Source: Monoraphidium neglectum (lineage: Eukaryota > Chlorophyta > Chlorophyceae > Sphaeropleales > Selenastraceae). From it: 11,338 bases of DNA. The stretch covers positions 1-11,338 of the forward strand of contig NW_014011714.1 in NCBI RefSeq assembly GCF_000611645.1, read 5' to 3'. The notes under the pieces are model-generated. The model was not told where the DNA came from. It did no database searches and saw only the letters and a list, made by a program, of their open reading frames with translations. This document shows positions 8,207 to 11,338 of the stretch, in pieces. Within the stretch, counting starts at the first letter, position 1. Each line of letters opens with the position of its first letter. The position numbers and the translations under genes are program-made.

Positions 8207-9309
8207 GCCTGCCAAGCAGCAGCAGCAGCAGCAGGAGCAGGGGGATGAGCAGCAGGAGAAGCTTGAGGCGCAGCACGTGGAGCAGCCGCACGAACATGAG
8301 CAGCAGCAGAAGCAGCCGGAGCAGCAGCAGCCGCCAGGTGGGCAGCAGCGGCGGCACGAGGAGGGGCAGCAAGGGGTGGGGGAGGACGACTTGGAGCCGC
8401 AGCTCAAGTACGAGCGGCTGGGCTGCGATGTAAAGGATGTCCTGCAGGTGGGGGGCCGCCCTGCTGGGCAGCTGGGGGAGGGGGAGTTGGGCGCGGCCCA
8501 GCGGGCGGCAGGCAGCTGGCTCAGGGCGGCGGGCCGGCCGCGCGCGAGCGGTCAGAGAGAGGGCACCCTGACAGAGGCGCGCCGCAGGGGAGGGGCCGCG
8601 TGCGCACGTAGAATGCAAGCCCTGGCCGGCCCCCACGCACGTGCGCGTCGAACACACCCGGCTTGTGGCGCCGCATGCTTCTGCAGCACGCACGGACTGT
8701 GCCGCGCCGCGGGGCCAATCGTTGCTGTGCCCGCGCCCGCGCCCGCGCCCGCAGGGCACCGACGCGACCTGCCTGGCCCTGTCTGAGAAAGTGCTTGCCC
8801 TGGGCACTGCGGCTGGCAGCATCCACATCCTGGATTACTCAGGAAACGAGGTGCGGCACGTATGCGTCGGACACCATGCCACACAGCCGATGGGGACACC
8901 TACACACTGCACCGCCGATGGGGACACTGCACCGCCTGCTCAGTTGTTGTCGGCGTGTGCCCCGTGGGAGGAGCAGCTGTGTACAGGCTCAGGAGGGCAG
9001 GGCGTGGGCGGTGGGGAACACCGCTGGCTGGCGGTGCAAAAGTGGAGCTCGCTGCAGCTTGGTCACGCACCGCCCAGGCACTGCGGCGAGCTTCAAGCTT
9101 CTCGGCGCGCGCAAGTCGGCAATCAACCCGTGCGCCGCTCGCCCGCGGTGCCTCGTCTGGCGTCACCCCGCCCCCCAGGTGAAGCGCTTTACGCACCACT
9201 CGGGCCCTGTGCGCCACCTGTCGTTTGACGGGGAGGCGGAGTACATCGCGTCGTGCTGCGGGGAGAACTACGTCACGGTGCGCACGTGTTTTCGGTGTGT
9301 GTAGGGAGA

Positions 9310-9342
<33 letters not shown>

Positions 9343-9432
9343 TGTGTGTGCGTGTGTGGTGAGTGGGTATGCGAGGGTGTGGGTGCCTGTGTTTTTGTGC
9401 AAGTGTACGTGTGCGAGGGGGCAGGGGCGTGT

Positions 9433-9470
<38 letters not shown>

Positions 9471-10974
9471 GTGTGAGGGGGGCCGGCAGGGTCACTTTAT
9501 AGGAGTCAAGGATGGCTGGCCAGGATTCAGGTGGGATGAGGTAGGACTGCAACGGCATGTGGGGCCACGAATGGCCCCCGCGCGCTGCTGTCAGGACAAC
9601 GATCGATCGCCAGCTTGGCTTCCTCCGCCGCCGCGCGATTTGGTTCAACAGGTGGCCAACCTGTACACCGACGAGGCGAGCAAGTTCACATTCAAGCGGC
9701 CCATCACGGTGCGGGGCCCCCACGCGGGGCCGCCGCGATGGCTCGCGCCCCGGCTTGCATGACGCTCGACGGGGTGGTTGGGCCGCAGGCCCCGCGGCAC
9801 CGCCGGGGCCGCGTTCTGGAGGGGCGTCGCGTATACGGCTTAAGAGGGCCGCGGGCTCCGCCTAAAAAACCCCTGCGTGGACCTGCGTCGTTGTGGCACA
9901 AAAAGGGGTTGCGTGACACACGTCATGCATTGCGTTGCACTGTACTGCTGCACCGCAGGTGGTGACGCTCGACCCGCGGTACGGGTCCCGCAAGACACGC
10001 GAGATGGTCACCGGTGACGTCCGTGGCCGCCTCAAGCTCAGTTCACAGGCGCGTGCGCACACGCGCACACGTATACGCGCGTGTATGTTTGGCTCCTCAT
10101 GCATTATAGGGGCCCCACGCATGGGGCTTGCCCAGCCGCATGCCACAGGCCCCCGCGGCGCCGGCCGGGCCGCCCCAGGGCTGCCCGCGGGCGCGCCCCC
10201 ACCAGCGCTGCGCGCTGCACGCGCCGCCTGCTTCGAGCCGCGGCGGGCCCTGCGGCCTCGTGCCTCTCGAGTGTCTCGCCGCCGGCGCGCCCCTGCGCCC
10301 CCATGCGACCGCGCGCCGCCGCGCGTCCTCTCGCGAGCCTACACGTGCAGCGCCGGTCAGACCGGCCCCGGCTGCTGCGCGAAACTTCCCGCGCTGCCGT
10401 TCGCACCCTGATGCGTGCGTGCCCCCTGCCGCGCGCTGCCGTGCGCGCCCCCCCCTGCAGGGCTGGCTGGGCCGCAGCGACCACGTGCTGCACCAGGGGG
10501 AGGGCGCCATCCAGGCCGTGGCGTGGCAGGGCACCACCCTGGCCTGGGCCAACGAGGTCGGGGTAAAGGTAGGGGATGGGAGCGGGTGAGGGGGTTTCAA
10601 AGGGGGGTGTTAAGGGGGGCTGAGGTGGCATGACAGGTAATGGGATGGGAGGACAATAACAGGCAAGGGCACGAGATGCCAGCCGCTGAAACTCGCAAAT
10701 CTGGACAAGCCCTCACACATTATCCCATACCCACACCCACACCCACACCCAACCAAACACCCACACCGACACCCAGGTCTACAGCTCCTCCAACCACCAG
10801 CTCCTGGGCAACCTCGGCCGCCCCAAAAACGGCCGCTTCGCGGACTGCCTGGCCTGCCGCCTGTACCTCGCGCCCGATGAGGGGGCGGTGTACGCGGCGT
10901 GGGCGGACGCGGTGCGCGTGGCGCGCATCGTGGCGAAGCAGGGGGACGGCGCCACCACCACTCGCCACCTGCAG
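7899..10974 (+). CDS. VPS41: VPS41, HOPS complex subunit, N-terminal part (7 exons; partial, continues past right edge)
   Basis: VPS41 is a HOPS tethering-complex subunit for fusion at the vacuole/late endosome. Exons: 7899-8447, 8755-8850, 9179-9277, 9652-9708, 9959-10048, 10461-10568 and 10777-10974 (183, 32, 33, 19, 30, 36 and 66 codons; 399 in all). All boundaries are phase 0. Introns are 307, 328, 374, 250, 412 and 208 bp, plus one open at the right edge. Residues 169-183 (LKYERLGCDVKDVLQ) match the conserved VPS41 start. Then come LALSEKVLALGTAAGSIHIL (first blade), FTHHSGPVRHLSFDGE, FTFKRPITVVTLDPRYG, MVTGDVRGRLKL, GRSDHVLHQGEGAIQAVAWQ, TLAWANEVGVKVYSSSNHQLL and YAAWADAVRVARI. This order is the N-terminal beta-propeller of animal and plant VPS41. 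The clathrin-type solenoid and RING end lie outside. Residues 1-165 are a low-complexity extension rich in Gln, with Q11 at 92-102. The ATG at 7899 has A at -3 and G at +4 and follows an in-frame TGA at 7866. Donors are GTGSGG-like, except intron 5, which appears to use GC. Confidence 0.9.
8172..8234. repeat. CAG triplet repeats encoding polyglutamine in VPS41 exon 1
   Basis: Perfect (CAG)11 at 8172-8204 and (CAG)6 at 8217-8234, separated by codons for PPAK. Further short CAG runs continue to about 8345. All are in the VPS41 reading frame and form the Gln-rich extension ahead of the propeller. Confidence 0.95.
8729..8752. repeat. (GCCCGC)4 tandem repeat at the 3' end of VPS41 intron 1
   Basis: Four perfect GCCCGC units directly abut the AG acceptor at 8753-8754. 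The run stands where a polypyrimidine tract is usually found and is C-rich instead of U-rich. Confidence 0.9.
8886..8936. repeat. Imperfect tandem duplication in VPS41 intron 2
   Basis: GCCGATGGGGACAC occurs at 8886-8899 and again at 8914-8927, 28 bp apart. The partial unit CACTGCACCGCC occurs at 8905-8916 and 8925-8936. It looks like a local slippage or duplication of a 20-28 bp unit, near the intron's 5' end. Confidence 0.85.
9311..9476. repeat. Interrupted (TG)n array in VPS41 intron 3
   Basis: The array starts with perfect (TG)15 at 9311-9340, followed by TG-rich variants with single-base interruptions (AGTG, CGTG, GAGTG) and a second long TG block from about 9441 to 9464. It fills much of the first half of a 374-bp intron and begins about 30 bp after the donor. 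Confidence 0.93.
10049..10088. repeat. 40-bp perfect alternating purine-pyrimidine tract at the start of VPS41 intron 5
   Basis: Every odd position from 10049 to 10087 is a purine and every even position a pyrimidine, mixing GC, GT, AC and AT steps, so it is not a simple microsatellite. It begins exactly at the inferred exon 5 boundary. Such sequence can adopt Z-DNA and has hairpin potential; whether it does so in the cell is unknown. Confidence 0.85.
10724..10776. repeat. CCCACA-type hexamer repeat ending at the exon 7 acceptor
   Basis: A period-6 run (one CCCATA, then three CCCACA units, 10724-10747) continues as C/A-rich DNA to the AG at 10775-10776. Like intron 1, this intron ends in a short C-rich repeat in the polypyrimidine position. 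Confidence 0.85.
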
Positions 10975-10987
10975 GTGCGGAGCGCAC

Positions 10988-11040
<53 letters not shown>

Positions 11041-11338
11041 GACGCACATATGTGTGTATGGGGGGAGGGTGTGCACACGTATGCACGTGTGATTGAATTT
11101 GCGTGTGTGATTGAGGGGTGGGGCAGGAAGGAGGCTGCGGCAAGGCCGTTGGGCCTCCAGGGCACGGAACGCGCGAGAGGAACGTCCGCGCCCCTCGCAG
11201 CCGCCCCCTCCAGGAGCCTCCCCTCAACAGCAGCCGCGTGGGCCGCCTCGTTGCCTGAGCCCCCCGCCCCCCGACACTCCCCACCCGGTCCGTCAGGTGC
11301 CCCCTCTCATGCCCTGACCCCGTCCCAACCTCCTGCCC
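10975..11338 (+). other. VPS41 intron 7 and right-edge sequence without recognised coding
   Basis: The sequence after the donor at 10975-10976 contains a (CG)n(TG)18 tract and then ordinary GC-rich DNA. No stretch up to 11338 reads as the next part of the VPS41 propeller in any frame, so exon 8 is probably beyond the window. AG sites at 11210, 11230 and 11295 are possible acceptors, but the frames behind them close quickly or look unrelated. Confidence 0.6.
10987..11038. repeat. (CG)8(TG)18 alternating tract in VPS41 intron 7
   Basis: CG dinucleotides at 10987-11002 pass directly into perfect (TG)18 at 11003-11038. The uninterrupted alternating tract exceeds 50 bp and starts 12 bp after the donor. 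CG followed by TG repeats is the classic Z-DNA-prone composition. Confidence 0.93.

Noticed and set aside
8172..8345. Regular repeats considered as a CRISPR or minisatellite array
   Set aside because: They are in-frame CAG codons without unique spacers, in a eukaryotic coding exon.
8081..8407. Cys-rich minus-strand frame opposite the polyglutamine exon
   Set aside because: Poly-Cys and Ser/Cys runs are simply the antisense reading of CAG repeats (CTG/TGC).
9268..9723. Minus-strand frame coding a His/Thr-repeat protein
   Set aside because: The repeat is only the CA strand of an intronic TG array in VPS41.
10724..10776. Telomere-like C-rich hexamers
   Set aside because: CCCACA is not the usual green-algal telomere unit (CCCTAAA or CCCTAAAA), the run is short, and it lies at an intron 3' end.

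Overview
The window looks like nuclear DNA of a GC-rich green alga, most likely a chlorophyte of the Chlorophyceae type. Evidence: introns with GTG-type donors and YAG acceptors, coding sequence with almost exclusively G/C third positions, long (TG)n tracts inside introns, and proteins of eukaryotic endomembrane families. I cannot name the species. There are no operons, ribosome binding sites, CRISPR arrays, tRNAs or rRNAs that I can see.

Three protein genes are supported. (1) Positions 1-1013, minus strand: the first three exons of the ER glucosidase II alpha subunit (glycoside hydrolase family 31), with signal peptide and Cys-containing N-terminal motif; it runs off the left edge. (2) Positions 3475 to about 6003, minus strand: one large uninterrupted coding exon for a START (StAR-related lipid transfer) domain protein of the plant type, with a long low-complexity C-terminal half. 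(3) Positions 7899-10974, plus strand: the first seven exons of VPS41, a HOPS tethering-complex subunit, with a glutamine-rich N-terminal extension; it runs off the right edge within its seventh intron.

The START gene and VPS41 are divergent and share about 1.9 kb of intergenic DNA (6004-7898), parts of which are only about 50% GC; local stretches of the START gene reach about 90%. Between the START stop codon and the glucosidase II start lie 2.46 kb (1014-3474) with no gene I can recognise. That gap is about 50% GC next to the glucosidase start and strongly GC-rich from about 1520 to 3474.

The three genes share a broad theme, not a pathway: N-glycan processing in the ER, lipid binding or transfer, and vesicle tethering at the vacuole or late endosome. 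Nothing shows that they act together. I see no new biological system. The points worth checking concern gene structure: a probable GC-AG intron in VPS41, nine of nine inferred introns in phase 0, alternating purine-pyrimidine tracts at the 5' ends of several VPS41 introns, polyglutamine expansions in two genes, and the unexplained 2-kb GC-rich gap.
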